This document shows positions 27,186 to 35,937 of a DNA stretch of 64,000 nucleotides, in pieces; position 1 is the stretch's first letter; every line of letters starts with the position of its first letter. The position numbers and the translations under genes were made by a program. The stretch comes from Arenibacter sp. F26102 (GTDB taxonomy: Bacteria; Bacteroidota; Bacteroidia; Flavobacteriales; Flavobacteriaceae), in NCBI RefSeq assembly GCF_023015865.1, contig NZ_JALKBC010000014.1, positions 110,088 through 174,087 on the forward strand, in the 5' to 3' direction. The notes beneath the pieces were generated by a model, which made no database searches, was not told the DNA's origin, and saw only the letters and a program-made list of their open reading frames with translations.

Positions 27186-27650
27186 CTACTCCTTGGATAC
27201 AACTTTTAGCAAGGACAATATTGCTCCAAGATGCAGTCCTTCATGATACACATTGAACATAATGGCATCTTCTACATTACATAAGGTAACATTGGCACTG
27301 GTAGTGTATTCGTTGTATCCTTTAAATATTCCTTTTCCATAATCTTCCTGCATCCATGTTACAGTAGGCATTAATAAGTCCTCCACTAGTTGCAATTCTT
27401 TATCCGTTGCCATACCGGTTGGAACAGTACCTTTTTTAAATTTCTCTACTAGGGCATCGTCTATGCGCATAGGTTGTCCGCTGAATTTATAGACCAAAAG
27501 CTGTTGGGTAACAACAACATGTGCAATATTCCACCATATGTTGTTTCGGTATCCATCAGGTATTTGCAAAAGAAGCTCAATTGGTGTCTCCTTCAAAAAT
27601 TTGTGTAGTCTTTTTCTATTCTGTAGCGTAATGTTGAATGCGTTTTCCAA
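27186..27650 (-). CDS. DinB family protein
   Basis: A 154-residue four-helix-bundle protein. The metal-binding histidines of the DinB/YfiT family are visible as WNIAHVVVTQQ and the C-terminal YHEGLHLGAILSL. Family members include thiol-dependent transferases. The exact reaction is unknown here. It is divergent from the ArsC-like gene. Confidence 0.88.
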   Translation of the reverse strand: MENAFNITLQNRKRLHKFLKETPIELLLQIPDGYRNNIWWNIAHVVVTQQLLVYKFSGQPMRIDDALVEKFKKGTVPTGMATDKELQLVEDLLMPTVTWMQEDYGKGIFKGYNEYTTSANVTLCNVEDAIMFNVYHEGLHLGAILSLLKVVSKE

Positions 27651-27764
27651 AGCTTAAAGGTTTTCTGTTATTATTTTTTACAATTGCCGCTAAAAATAGT
27701 ACAATTCAATGTAATTGGGTTTCTTTGCAGACTAAATAATATACAGAGGAACAGATTTACAAAA

Positions 27765-28118
27765 ATGAAAAAGATATTTTACCTGAGCACTTGTGATACC
27801 TGCCAGAGGATATTGAAAGAACTGGATCCACCCAGCGATTTTATACTTCAGGACATAAAAACCGAAACCATTACCCCAGAACAACTGGAAAATATGGCGA
27901 ATTTGTCCGGGAACTATGAAAGTTTGTTTAGTAAGCGTGCACGGCTCTATAAGGAGCGAAACCTGAAAGAACAGAATCTAACCGAAGAGGACTTCAAAGC
28001 CCTAATTCTAGAACACTATACCTTTTTGAAACGACCTGTCATACTCATTGACGACCTTATTTTTGTTGGGAACAGCAAAGCTGTTGTCGCTGAAGCCAAA
28101 GCAAAAATAAATTCGTGA
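27765..28118 (+). CDS. ArsC/Spx-family thioredoxin-fold protein
   Basis: A 117-residue protein starting MKKIFYLSTCDTCQRILKEL. It has a CxxC pair (CDTC) in the arsenate reductase position and the family segment KRPVILIDDLIFVGNSKAVV. It could be an arsenate reductase-like enzyme or a related redox protein. The frame is open from 27684, but the first 27 codons have no family likeness, so I chose the ATG at 27765. The next gene starts with GTG inside its stop codon (GTGA). Confidence 0.88.
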   Translation: MKKIFYLSTCDTCQRILKELDPPSDFILQDIKTETITPEQLENMANLSGNYESLFSKRARLYKERNLKEQNLTEEDFKALILEHYTFLKRPVILIDDLIFVGNSKAVVAEAKAKINS

Positions 28119-29008
28119 GTAGACGTACCCTTGCTATCTTGGCCGCTTTGGGGGCTACCACCATCTATGGCATTAACCACACCATAGCCAAAGGTGTAAT
28201 GCCTACCTATGTTAAACCTTTTGGATTTATTTTCCTTAGGCTTTTTGGGGCAACCTTGCTGTTTTGGGGAATTTCCTTTTTTGGCCCGAAGGAAAATTTG
28301 GAAAGACGGGATTGGGGCAGATTGTTTGTGTGTGCCTTCTTCGGTATGGGCATCAATATGTTATCGTTCTTTAAAGGCTTGGATCTTTCCACCCCGATCA
28401 ATAGCGCAGTACTCATCACCATTACTCCCATTCTTGTTGTAATATTATCCGCCCTGTTTATCAAGGAAAAAATTACCGTTCAGAGGGGCATTGGTGTTTT
28501 CTTGGGTCTCATAGGGGCATTGGCCTTGATTTTATTCGGGGCTGAAATTAGACAGGATGCCACCAATATACCTTTGGGCAACATGCTTTTTATTGTTAAT
28601 GCCACTTCCTACGGGCTGTACCTTATTCTAGTAAAGAAATTACTGGAAAAATATCATCCCCTTACCCTCATGAAATGGATGTTCGGAATAGGGCTCATAT
28701 TAACCCTTCCAATAACATATTCTGAATTTTCAGAGATACAATGGGGCCAGCTTCCGGTGGAAGCTATTGGAGCCATCGCTTTTGTAATCATTGGTACAAC
28801 CTTTTTAACCTATTTGTTCAATGTTTTTGCCCTGACCCAACTAAAGGCTTCTACCGTAGGTGTTTTTATGTACTTACAACCATTGATAGGAATCATCTTT
28901 GCAATAGTTACTGGAAAAGATCACCTTACTCTAATTAAATTACTTGCAATAGTTCTAGTATTAATCGGGGTATACCTGGTGAGTAAACAAGTTAGACCAA
29001 GTCCTTAG
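28115..29008 (+). CDS. EamA/DMT-family transporter
   Basis: A 297-residue inner-membrane protein with about ten hydrophobic segments and two EamA repeats. The first starts ILAALGATTIYGINHTIAKG and the second after about residue 150. It probably exports small metabolites, but the substrate is unknown. Translation starts at a GTG that overlaps the stop codon of the ArsC-like gene by 4 bases, which points to translational coupling. It converges with the thioesterase gene and overlaps its end by 17 bases. Confidence 0.92.
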   Translation: MSRRTLAILAALGATTIYGINHTIAKGVMPTYVKPFGFIFLRLFGATLLFWGISFFGPKENLERRDWGRLFVCAFFGMGINMLSFFKGLDLSTPINSAVLITITPILVVILSALFIKEKITVQRGIGVFLGLIGALALILFGAEIRQDATNIPLGNMLFIVNATSYGLYLILVKKLLEKYHPLTLMKWMFGIGLILTLPITYSEFSEIQWGQLPVEAIGAIAFVIIGTTFLTYLFNVFALTQLKASTVGVFMYLQPLIGIIFAIVTGKDHLTLIKLLAIVLVLIGVYLVSKQVRPSP

Positions 29009-29468
29009 GTCGCACCGAAAACTTACGGGTATCCTCTTTGGCAAGCACTTTGAATCCGTCTCCCCTCGGAACCTTATTAAAAGCCGCTAAGAACTCCGCA
29101 CCCAAACCGGTTAAACTTCTTGTCTTTAGATCTATCCATGCTCCCATAATCTGACAGTGGGCAAAATTATTCCCATTTCCGTCGTAAAAATTATGATGGA
29201 ATTCAAAGAACATTCCATCTGCACTCAAACCCACCAGCTCCAAGGAAACCCTTACAGGCTTCCCTAAAAATGCTTCCTTAAAATAATAAACATGCTCATG
29301 GAATACCACTGGCCCAATATTGTTCTGTGACATTGTCTTTTGGTTAAATCCCATTTCCAACAAGAAGGACATCCTTGTATGGCTCATGAAATTTAAATAA
29401 GCCGAATTGGCCATATGGCGATTCGCATCCACGTCGCTCCAGCGTATTTCAAATTCTTTTATATACAT
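28992..29468 (-). CDS. Acyl-CoA thioesterase (hotdog fold)
   Basis: A 158-residue cytoplasmic protein of the 4-hydroxybenzoyl-CoA thioesterase group. The active-site segment is FEIRWSDVDANRHMANSAYL with the catalytic aspartate in DVDANRH, followed by YLNFMSHTRMSFLLEMG. It hydrolyses acyl-CoA thioesters, but the substrate is unknown. The promoter region upstream contains the perfect 44-bp palindrome at 29483-29526, shared with the divergent flavin oxidoreductase gene. Confidence 0.9.
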   Translation of the reverse strand: MYIKEFEIRWSDVDANRHMANSAYLNFMSHTRMSFLLEMGFNQKTMSQNNIGPVVFHEHVYYFKEAFLGKPVRVSLELVGLSADGMFFEFHHNFYDGNGNNFAHCQIMGAWIDLKTRSLTGLGAEFLAAFNKVPRGDGFKVLAKEDTRKFSVRPKDLV

Positions 29469-29482
29469 TCTTTTATTTTTGT

Positions 29483-29526
29483 GTACTTTTGAAATTATTA
29501 TGCATGCATAATAATTTCAAAAGTAC
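29483..29526. promoter_or_regulatory. Perfect 44-bp palindrome in a divergent promoter region
   Basis: GTACTTTTGAAATTATTATG, then CA, is followed directly by its exact reverse complement, with the centre at TGCATGCA and no loop. Each direction contains TTG, 20 bases and TAATTTCA, a partial match to the flavobacterial promoter pattern, so the palindrome could act as two mirrored promoters or as an operator. It lies between the thioesterase (minus) and the flavin oxidoreductase (plus). Confidence 0.6.
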
Positions 29527-29607
29527 TATTTTTTGCAAACAATAGATATTTTTGTTTCCATTTTTGGCGTATCCGATTATTCTTAATTCTTTAAATCCTT
29601 TACCGAA

Positions 29608-30582
29608 ATGAGCAACAAAGCAGCCTTTATAAAAGACCTTTCACTCCCTGCAGTAGCAGCACCCATGTTTCTAATATCTGGCCCGCAGTTGGTCATTGAA
29701 TGCTGCAAGAACGGAATAGTTGGCACTTTTCCTGCTCTAAATCAACGTACTACGGAAGGTTTTGAGGGATGGCTGGTCGAGATTAAAACCGAATTGAAGA
29801 GATATGAGGAAGAAACTGGAAAAAAGGCAGCACCTTTCGGCGTAAACCTCATAGTTCACCCAACCAATCCACGATTGGAAGCCGATTTGAAAGTTTGTAT
29901 AAAACATAAAGTACCTTTAATTATTACATCCTTGGGCGCTGTGGCCAAGGTGGTGAATGCCATCCATAGTTACGGTGGCCTTGTCTTTCATGATATCATT
30001 AAAAAAAGACATGCGGAAAAAGCCGCCGAAGCCGGAGTGGACGGGTTAATTCTCGTTGCTGCCGGGGCTGGAGGACACGCTGGCACTATAAACCCCATGT
30101 CCTTAATTGCCGAGGTAAAAAAATTCTACAACAAAACCATCTTGCTTTCCGGTTGTATCAGCACTGGGAGGGATATAGCCTCAGCATTGCAAATGGGTGC
30201 CGATTTGGCCTATATGGGAACTCGTTTCATAAATACCAAAGAAAGTCAGGCATCAGAGGAATATCGTAAAATGATTATCGACTCCGGAGCAAGCGATGTG
30301 GTCTATACCGCTGCAATATCTGGAGTACACGCCAACTTTTTGGGCGATAGTTTAAAGGCGGCAGGAATTACGGAAGAAGATTTAAAAAAAGACAGGAAGA
30401 TAGATTTTGGGAAGGAGTTGAACACGGAAGCCAAGGCTTGGAAAACAATTTGGTCCGCTGGTCATGGAGTCACAACCATAGATAACGTTGAATCCGTATC
30501 AGAGTTGGTAACAAACCTCAAGTCAGAATTTAAATCCGCCATTGAAGATCAGGTTAAAATCCTGGAAATTTATCCCAAGTAA
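29608..30582 (+). CDS. NAD(P)H-dependent flavin oxidoreductase / nitronate monooxygenase family
   Basis: A 324-residue FMN-binding TIM-barrel protein. Family motifs are the N-terminal AVAAPMFLISGPQLV, the phosphate and active-site loop GAGGHAGTINPMSLIAEV with the key histidine, and the FMN phosphate region ALQMGADLAYMGTRFINTKE. Members oxidise nitronates or reduce enoyl substrates. Which one applies here is open. It stands alone on the plus strand. Confidence 0.9.
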   Translation: MSNKAAFIKDLSLPAVAAPMFLISGPQLVIECCKNGIVGTFPALNQRTTEGFEGWLVEIKTELKRYEEETGKKAAPFGVNLIVHPTNPRLEADLKVCIKHKVPLIITSLGAVAKVVNAIHSYGGLVFHDIIKKRHAEKAAEAGVDGLILVAAGAGGHAGTINPMSLIAEVKKFYNKTILLSGCISTGRDIASALQMGADLAYMGTRFINTKESQASEEYRKMIIDSGASDVVYTAAISGVHANFLGDSLKAAGITEEDLKKDRKIDFGKELNTEAKAWKTIWSAGHGVTTIDNVESVSELVTNLKSEFKSAIEDQVKILEIYPK

Positions 30583-30968
30583 ATCCAATACCTATTTCTA
30601 ATAACGATCTGTCTTTAATTTAAGAACACATCTCCAATATATATTCCTAAATCAGCTAATCCGTCTATTACGTTTCCTTTTTTTTGGCTCAATTTGGATT
30701 TGGAATAAAACTTTTCAGGTCTACCAATTGGCAAAATGATCTTTTCTTAAAACTAGCCGTTTACCAATTCACAATTTCCTGCAAAAATCCAATAAACACG
30801 GTGGGTTTCATAAAAAAACGGTCCTCTTACCCACACACAAAACATTAAGTTAATTTATGTTAAAAAATATTAATTCGATAATAATACGGGGTGTTTATTA
30901 AGTATTGATGCTTTTTAACGTAAAATTTTTATAAAAAACCCTATATTCGAAAAATATATATACTATAT

Positions 30969-30984
30969 TCGTTAACGTTAACGA
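30969..30984. promoter_or_regulatory. LacI-type operator before susC
   Basis: TCGTTAACGTTAACGA is a perfect 16-bp palindrome with the central CG typical of LacI/GalR operators. It overlaps the end of a -7-like TATATTCG, 47 bases before the susC ATG. The same core (CGTTAACGTTAACG) recurs at 40149-40162 before the DUF1080 gene. The likely binder is the regulator encoded at 35938-36987. Confidence 0.75.
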
Positions 30985-30991
30985 TCAACAA

Positions 30992-31001
30992 TTAACGTTA
31001 A
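30992..31001. promoter_or_regulatory. Secondary operator-like palindrome before susC
   Basis: TTAACGTTAA, the core of the main operator, occurs again with its centre 20 bases further on, about two helical turns. It lies in the leader of susC. Confidence 0.4.
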
Positions 31002-31031
31002 ATATTTAACTAACTCATCAAAACTCAAATT

Positions 31032-34000
31032 ATGAAAAAACAGATTAATGAAGCAATTCATTTACAACAGGGTGTTCCTGTTTGGAAGAAAATCTTTGTT
31101 CAGATTTTCTTTTTGTCCCTATTCACAGCCTTCAGTCCAGTACTGGCACTTAATGGCCCCCCAACATCAGTTCAACAGGAAGTTACCGGTACGGTGACGG
31201 ACATGAACAACATGCCATTGCCCGGGGTGAGCGTAGTAGTTGTAGGCACCATTAAGGGAACCGTTACCGATTTTGACGGTAATTTTACCATCGCCGTTGA
31301 AAGCGGCAAGATATTGGAATTCTCCTATATTGGTATGAGCACCAAAAGAATGACCGTATCCAGTGCCAACATGAATGTAGTCATGGAAGAAGATTCCCAA
31401 GCCTTGGACGAGGTAATAATAACCGGTTATGGAACACAAAAAAAAGGTGAAGTAACCGCGGCAATTTCTTCCGTGAATGCTAGTGCCATTGAAAAAATAG
31501 CAACTTCCAGTAGTATCGACGCTATTAAAGGACAGGTGGCCGGAGTAGATATTCAAGCCGATGGTGGAAGACCAGGAGAAAATTCTACGGTCAGAATACG
31601 GGGACGAAGATCCATTGGGGCTTCCAATGATCCTCTTTACGTTATAGATGGTATTCCTCAAATAAGTGGAACCGAATCTGTGGCAGATATCAATCCCCAA
31701 GATATTGAATCCATGCAAATTTTAAAAGATGCCGCGGCAACGGCAATTTATGGATCACGAGGTGCCAACGGGGTAATCCTAATTTCTACAAAGCGTGGAA
31801 GGGTAGGAAAAACAAAGGTTACCTATAGCAGCCATATTGGAACCACCTCGGCTACCAGATTGGTAGACATGATGAATGGATCGGAATTTGCAGATTTAAA
31901 AAGGGAATCCAGAAGATCTTCCTGGAATGGAACCATTCCGGATGATACGGCTGTTTTCCTAGACCCTGTTGAACTTAAATCCATTGAAGAAGGTAGATCC
32001 ACAGATTGGTTGGACCTAGTGTTGAACGATGGGTGGCAGACCAATCACCAACTAGGAGTTAGCGGTGGATCTGAGAACACAACCTTTAATGCTTCCTTAG
32101 GCTATTTCAATGAGCAAGGTATAATTAGCAATATGGATTTTGAACGTTTTACAGGAAGAATAAATCTTGATCACCGGATAAATGATATTTTTAAAGTGGG
32201 TATCTCATTTTCCATTTCGAACTCCATCCAGAACTGGGGTTCCTCGGCAACCATGGGAGAAGCACTGGCCATTAATCCATTAGGTATCCCCTATGATGAC
32301 GCCGGAGAATTACTTTTCTTGCCCACCAATGATGGTATTAGAACCAATCCACTGAACGAACTTGTTGACGGTGCCTACATTGACGAGCGCAAGACTACAC
32401 GAATATTTGCTCCGGTTTATTTGGATATAAATATCAGTCCAGAATTAAAATGGACCACTACTTTCGGTCCCGATATACGATACCGAAGACGGGGACAATT
32501 TAGAGGAAGTTTAACAAATGATAACCGCGGTGGGCCCGGAGATGCTTCAATTGAGCACAATGACAACTTTGGGTATACACTCGAAAACTTGATAACTTTC
32601 AACAAATCCATAACTGATAACCAAAATCTGAAAGTTACCTTATTGCAGAGTATCCAAAAATCACGACAGGAAAATAGCTATACCGCCGTAGCAAACATCC
32701 CTTATGAATCACAACAATTTTACAATATGGGGTCGGCTTCGGTAAAAGGAGATATCACTTCGGGATTGGTGGAATGGACACTATCTTCCTTTATGGGAAG
32801 GGTAAATTATGATATAGATGGCAAATACCTCTTTCAAGGTTCCTTAAGGGCGGATGGCTCCTCAAGACTTGCTGATAGTAATAAATGGAACTACTTTCCC
32901 GGGTTTTCAGCGGGCTGGAGATTATCCCAGGAAGACTTTTTGAGTGATTCCAATACACTATCGGAATTAAAGCTACGGGCTTCCTATGGGGAAGTGGGCA
33001 ATACTTCTGTAGACCCTTATCAGACAGCAGGTAGGCTTGAAGGTACTGCCTATGCCTATGGGGAAACTACCGCTCTTGGATTTGGCCTTAATGAAATTCC
33101 CAATTCCGATTTGGGATGGGAAGTATCCAAAACCTTTAATGTGGGTGTCGATTATGGTTTCTTAAATGGCAGAATAAGTGGTGCACTGGATTGGTTCAGC
33201 ACTAAAACCACCGATATTTTGTTAAATAGAAGTTTACCATATACCTCTGGATATGAAAGCATCTTGCAGAATATTGGAGCAACTGCTTCTTCTGGTTTGG
33301 AATTTAATATAAATGCTGATATCCTTACCAATCCGGAAGGACTTAATTGGGACATAGGGTTCAACATTGCAGGTCTAAAAGAGGAAATTACGGAATTGGC
33401 CTTAAAAGATGAAAATGGCAATTCTATTGACGATGTTGGAAATCAATGGTTCATTGGATCTCCGATCAACGTATTCTATGATTATGAAAAAGTTGGAATT
33501 TACCAGACATCCGAAGAGGCTCTAGCCAATACCGCAGAAGGCAAGGTGCCAGGCGAAATTAAATTGGGAGATCAAGATGGTAACGGAATCATATCTCCGG
33601 ATGACCGAGTAATTTTGGGGTCTGATGTACCCGATTTTTATGGAGGTATTACCAACAATTTCTCCTACAAGGGATTGGATTTTAGCTTCTTCTTCTATTT
33701 TAGACAAGGGCAAATGATACGGTCCAGATTCCATGATAGCAATAACTCCTTGTTTGGACGCTATAACAATTTAGATGTGGACTATTGGACTATAGACAAT
33801 CCTACCAATGCCAATCCCAGGCCAAATGAAAATCAGGAAAGTCCGAGAAACGCCTCTACTTTATCTTATTTTGATGGGAGTTATATAAAACTGCGTAATG
33901 TAACCTTGGGCTACAATTTCCCCAAATCCATAACAGAAAAGCTAAAAATGTCCAACATAAGGTTGTATGTGGCCGGGCAGAACCTTTTTGCCATAACGGA

Positions 34001-34115
34001 CTATGATACATTTGATCCCGAAACCTCTGAAACCGACCAGGAAGATGGAGGTCTATCATCCAGTACCGTCCCTAGTAACAAAATGATTTCTCTAGGATTG
34101 AACGTAACTTTTTAA
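31032..34115 (+). CDS. SusC-type TonB-dependent outer-membrane transporter
   Basis: A 1027-residue SusC/RagA protein that imports oligosaccharides together with a SusD lipoprotein lid. The N-terminus has a long leader and hydrophobic signal segment (KKIFVQIFFLSLFTAFSPVL). A carboxypeptidase-like domain follows at about 50-125 (VTGTVTDMNNMPLPGVSVVV, FDGNFTIAVESG). The plug includes the SusC signature DAAATAIYGSRGANGVILIS, and the barrel ends MISLGLNVTF. It is followed by susD after 31 bases. A LacI-type operator lies just upstream, so it is probably induced by a sugar. Confidence 0.95.
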   Translation: MKKQINEAIHLQQGVPVWKKIFVQIFFLSLFTAFSPVLALNGPPTSVQQEVTGTVTDMNNMPLPGVSVVVVGTIKGTVTDFDGNFTIAVESGKILEFSYIGMSTKRMTVSSANMNVVMEEDSQALDEVIITGYGTQKKGEVTAAISSVNASAIEKIATSSSIDAIKGQVAGVDIQADGGRPGENSTVRIRGRRSIGASNDPLYVIDGIPQISGTESVADINPQDIESMQILKDAAATAIYGSRGANGVILISTKRGRVGKTKVTYSSHIGTTSATRLVDMMNGSEFADLKRESRRSSWNGTIPDDTAVFLDPVELKSIEEGRSTDWLDLVLNDGWQTNHQLGVSGGSENTTFNASLGYFNEQGIISNMDFERFTGRINLDHRINDIFKVGISFSISNSIQNWGSSATMGEALAINPLGIPYDDAGELLFLPTNDGIRTNPLNELVDGAYIDERKTTRIFAPVYLDINISPELKWTTTFGPDIRYRRRGQFRGSLTNDNRGGPGDASIEHNDNFGYTLENLITFNKSITDNQNLKVTLLQSIQKSRQENSYTAVANIPYESQQFYNMGSASVKGDITSGLVEWTLSSFMGRVNYDIDGKYLFQGSLRADGSSRLADSNKWNYFPGFSAGWRLSQEDFLSDSNTLSELKLRASYGEVGNTSVDPYQTAGRLEGTAYAYGETTALGFGLNEIPNSDLGWEVSKTFNVGVDYGFLNGRISGALDWFSTKTTDILLNRSLPYTSGYESILQNIGATASSGLEFNINADILTNPEGLNWDIGFNIAGLKEEITELALKDENGNSIDDVGNQWFIGSPINVFYDYEKVGIYQTSEEALANTAEGKVPGEIKLGDQDGNGIISPDDRVILGSDVPDFYGGITNNFSYKGLDFSFFFYFRQGQMIRSRFHDSNNSLFGRYNNLDVDYWTIDNPTNANPRPNENQESPRNASTLSYFDGSYIKLRNVTLGYNFPKSITEKLKMSNIRLYVAGQNLFAITDYDTFDPETSETDQEDGGLSSSTVPSNKMISLGLNVTF

Positions 34116-34146
34116 AGCCAAAAATCTTAAATAGATATATTATTAA

Positions 34147-35823
34147 ATGTCTAAACAAAATATTATGAAAGGAATAACATATAAAATCTTGGCTTTATCA
34201 ATGATGGTTAGTATAACCTCATGTGATAAATTCTTAGAAGAAGAGTTGGTGACCGATGTTTCATCAGCTTCATATTACACTACCGAGAAAGGTTTTGGTG
34301 ATGCCGTCAATGCCACCTATTCCCTATTAAAACCCTTTTATGGGCAAGAGCGTGGATTTGCAATGACTACTATGGGCTCTGATATCTGGACAAATGGTTC
34401 CGATGGAGGCCATAAGGTTTTTAATACCTATGACGTAGGGCTTAACAGTGCCGAAAGTTATGTAAGGGATGCTTGGAGGGACTGGTACAAAGGTATCAAC
34501 CAGGCAAATGCCGTTATAGGTCGCTCTGAAGGTTTGGAAATGGACGAGACCATTAAAAATATTCGCTTGGCCGAAGTGAGGTTTCTAAGGGCACTCTACT
34601 ATTTTGACTTAACAAATACCTACGGCGATGTCCATTTAAGCCTAGAGGAGACGGTGGGCATAGAGATAGAGGCCAATAAGACCGCTAGGTCAGAAATCTA
34701 TAGCCAGGCGATCGTGCCAGATCTTGAATTTGCCATAGCCAACTTACCTCCTACACAATCTCCTTACGGTAGGGCCACAAAAGCCGCAGCCGAATTTTTG
34801 TTGGCAAAAGCGCTCTTAACAAGAAGTTATACCGCATGGGCAGAGAGTACAGATGCTTCTAGGGCAGAAACTTTGATGACCAGTGTAATAACCAACTACG
34901 GTTTTTCCCTTTTGGATAATTATGCCGACCTATGGGACATAAACAATCAGGAAAACAGTGAAATTGTTTGGAACATTACAAATTCTAAGGCCCAAGTTGA
35001 CGACGGTACCGACGATTTCGGACACCGCGGACACTTGTATTTCTTAATGGAGTATGATGTTCTTCGGGGCTTGACCAGAGATGTAGAAAACGGAAGGCCT
35101 TGGAAAAGACATCGACCTACCGACTTTATGTTGGGGCTATGGGACCGCAACCAAGACATTAGATACGATGCTTCCTTTAAGCATGTTTGGTTCGCCAATA
35201 AGGATGAGCCGGCTACGCAAGCCAGTGGAAGCGAACCTGCAAGGGCCGCACTTTCAATCGGTGATACTGCAGTATATATTCCTGGACCTGGAAAAGATAT
35301 TGATTGGCCACAGTCCTTACAAGACACCAAACCATATATGACAATTACCAATGACGAATATACAGAAAGGCTGTTCCCTTCCTTAAACAAATGGATAGAC
35401 CCCACACGGCCAGATCGGCAACACACACCAGGACAGCGCGATTTTGTTCTCATGCGTTTGGCCGATGCCTATTTGATACGTGCTGAAGCAAGATTAAAGC
35501 AGAGCGATCCAGGTGGAGCCGCAGATGATGTTAATATGGTAAGGGTAAGGGCTGCTGTACCAGGAATGGAAACAGCCATGCAAATTACGGGTGCCGATGT
35601 TGATCTAGATTTTATCTTGGACGAAAGGGCACGTGAATTGGCTGGGGAAGGACACCGTTGGTGGGATTTGGCCAGGACTGGAAAATTGGTTGAAAGAACT
35701 ACATTGCACAATCCACAAGCCGCTCCGAATATTCAGGAATATCATTCAATAAGACCCATACCTCAGGACCAAATAGACAGGACCTTGGGAGGTTATCCAC
35801 AAAATCCGGGATATCCACAATAA
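34147..35823 (+). CDS. SusD/RagB-family nutrient-binding lipoprotein
   Basis: A 558-residue lipoprotein with lipobox SMMVSITSC. It has the SusD-like N-terminal region (YKGINQANAVIGR, RFLRALYYFDLTNTYGDVHL) and the C-terminal RagB/SusD domain (RLADAYLIRAEARLK, FILDERARELAGEGHRWWDL). It caps the SusC channel and binds the glycan at the cell surface. The in-frame ATG at 34165 (MKGITYKILALS) is a possible alternative start. A perfect terminator follows at 35855-35880. Confidence 0.95.
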   Translation: MSKQNIMKGITYKILALSMMVSITSCDKFLEEELVTDVSSASYYTTEKGFGDAVNATYSLLKPFYGQERGFAMTTMGSDIWTNGSDGGHKVFNTYDVGLNSAESYVRDAWRDWYKGINQANAVIGRSEGLEMDETIKNIRLAEVRFLRALYYFDLTNTYGDVHLSLEETVGIEIEANKTARSEIYSQAIVPDLEFAIANLPPTQSPYGRATKAAAEFLLAKALLTRSYTAWAESTDASRAETLMTSVITNYGFSLLDNYADLWDINNQENSEIVWNITNSKAQVDDGTDDFGHRGHLYFLMEYDVLRGLTRDVENGRPWKRHRPTDFMLGLWDRNQDIRYDASFKHVWFANKDEPATQASGSEPARAALSIGDTAVYIPGPGKDIDWPQSLQDTKPYMTITNDEYTERLFPSLNKWIDPTRPDRQHTPGQRDFVLMRLADAYLIRAEARLKQSDPGGAADDVNMVRVRAAVPGMETAMQITGADVDLDFILDERARELAGEGHRWWDLARTGKLVERTTLHNPQAAPNIQEYHSIRPIPQDQIDRTLGGYPQNPGYPQ

Positions 35824-35854
35824 TCTGAAATAGTTGTTTAATATTAGTTATTTT

Positions 35855-35883
35855 AAGGCCTCCATTTAAATGGAGGCCTTTTT
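35855..35883. terminator. Bidirectional terminator between susD and the lacI-type gene
   Basis: AAGGCCTCCATTT and AAATGGAGGCCTT form a perfect 26-bp palindrome, followed by T's on the plus strand. It separates convergent susD and the regulator gene. Confidence 0.85.
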
Positions 35884-35937
35884 ATGTATAGAGGTGTTGA
35901 AAATAAAAAAATAGATGTTGATTCCTTCGATTGAAGT

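Larger units (their letters stand above)
30583..31031. other. Long AT-rich promoter region of the susCD genes
   Basis: About 450 bases without a supported ORF. The 3' half is very AT-rich and contains two TATATTCG sequences (near 30943 and 30964) that are one base off a -7 box. The LacI-type palindromes lie at 30969-31001. I see no clear terminator for the preceding oxidoreductase gene. Confidence 0.6.

Noticed and set aside
31167..31718. 183-codon ORF on the minus strand inside susC
   Set aside because: It is fully antisense to the clear SusC domains and has no recognisable motif. It is a codon-use shadow.
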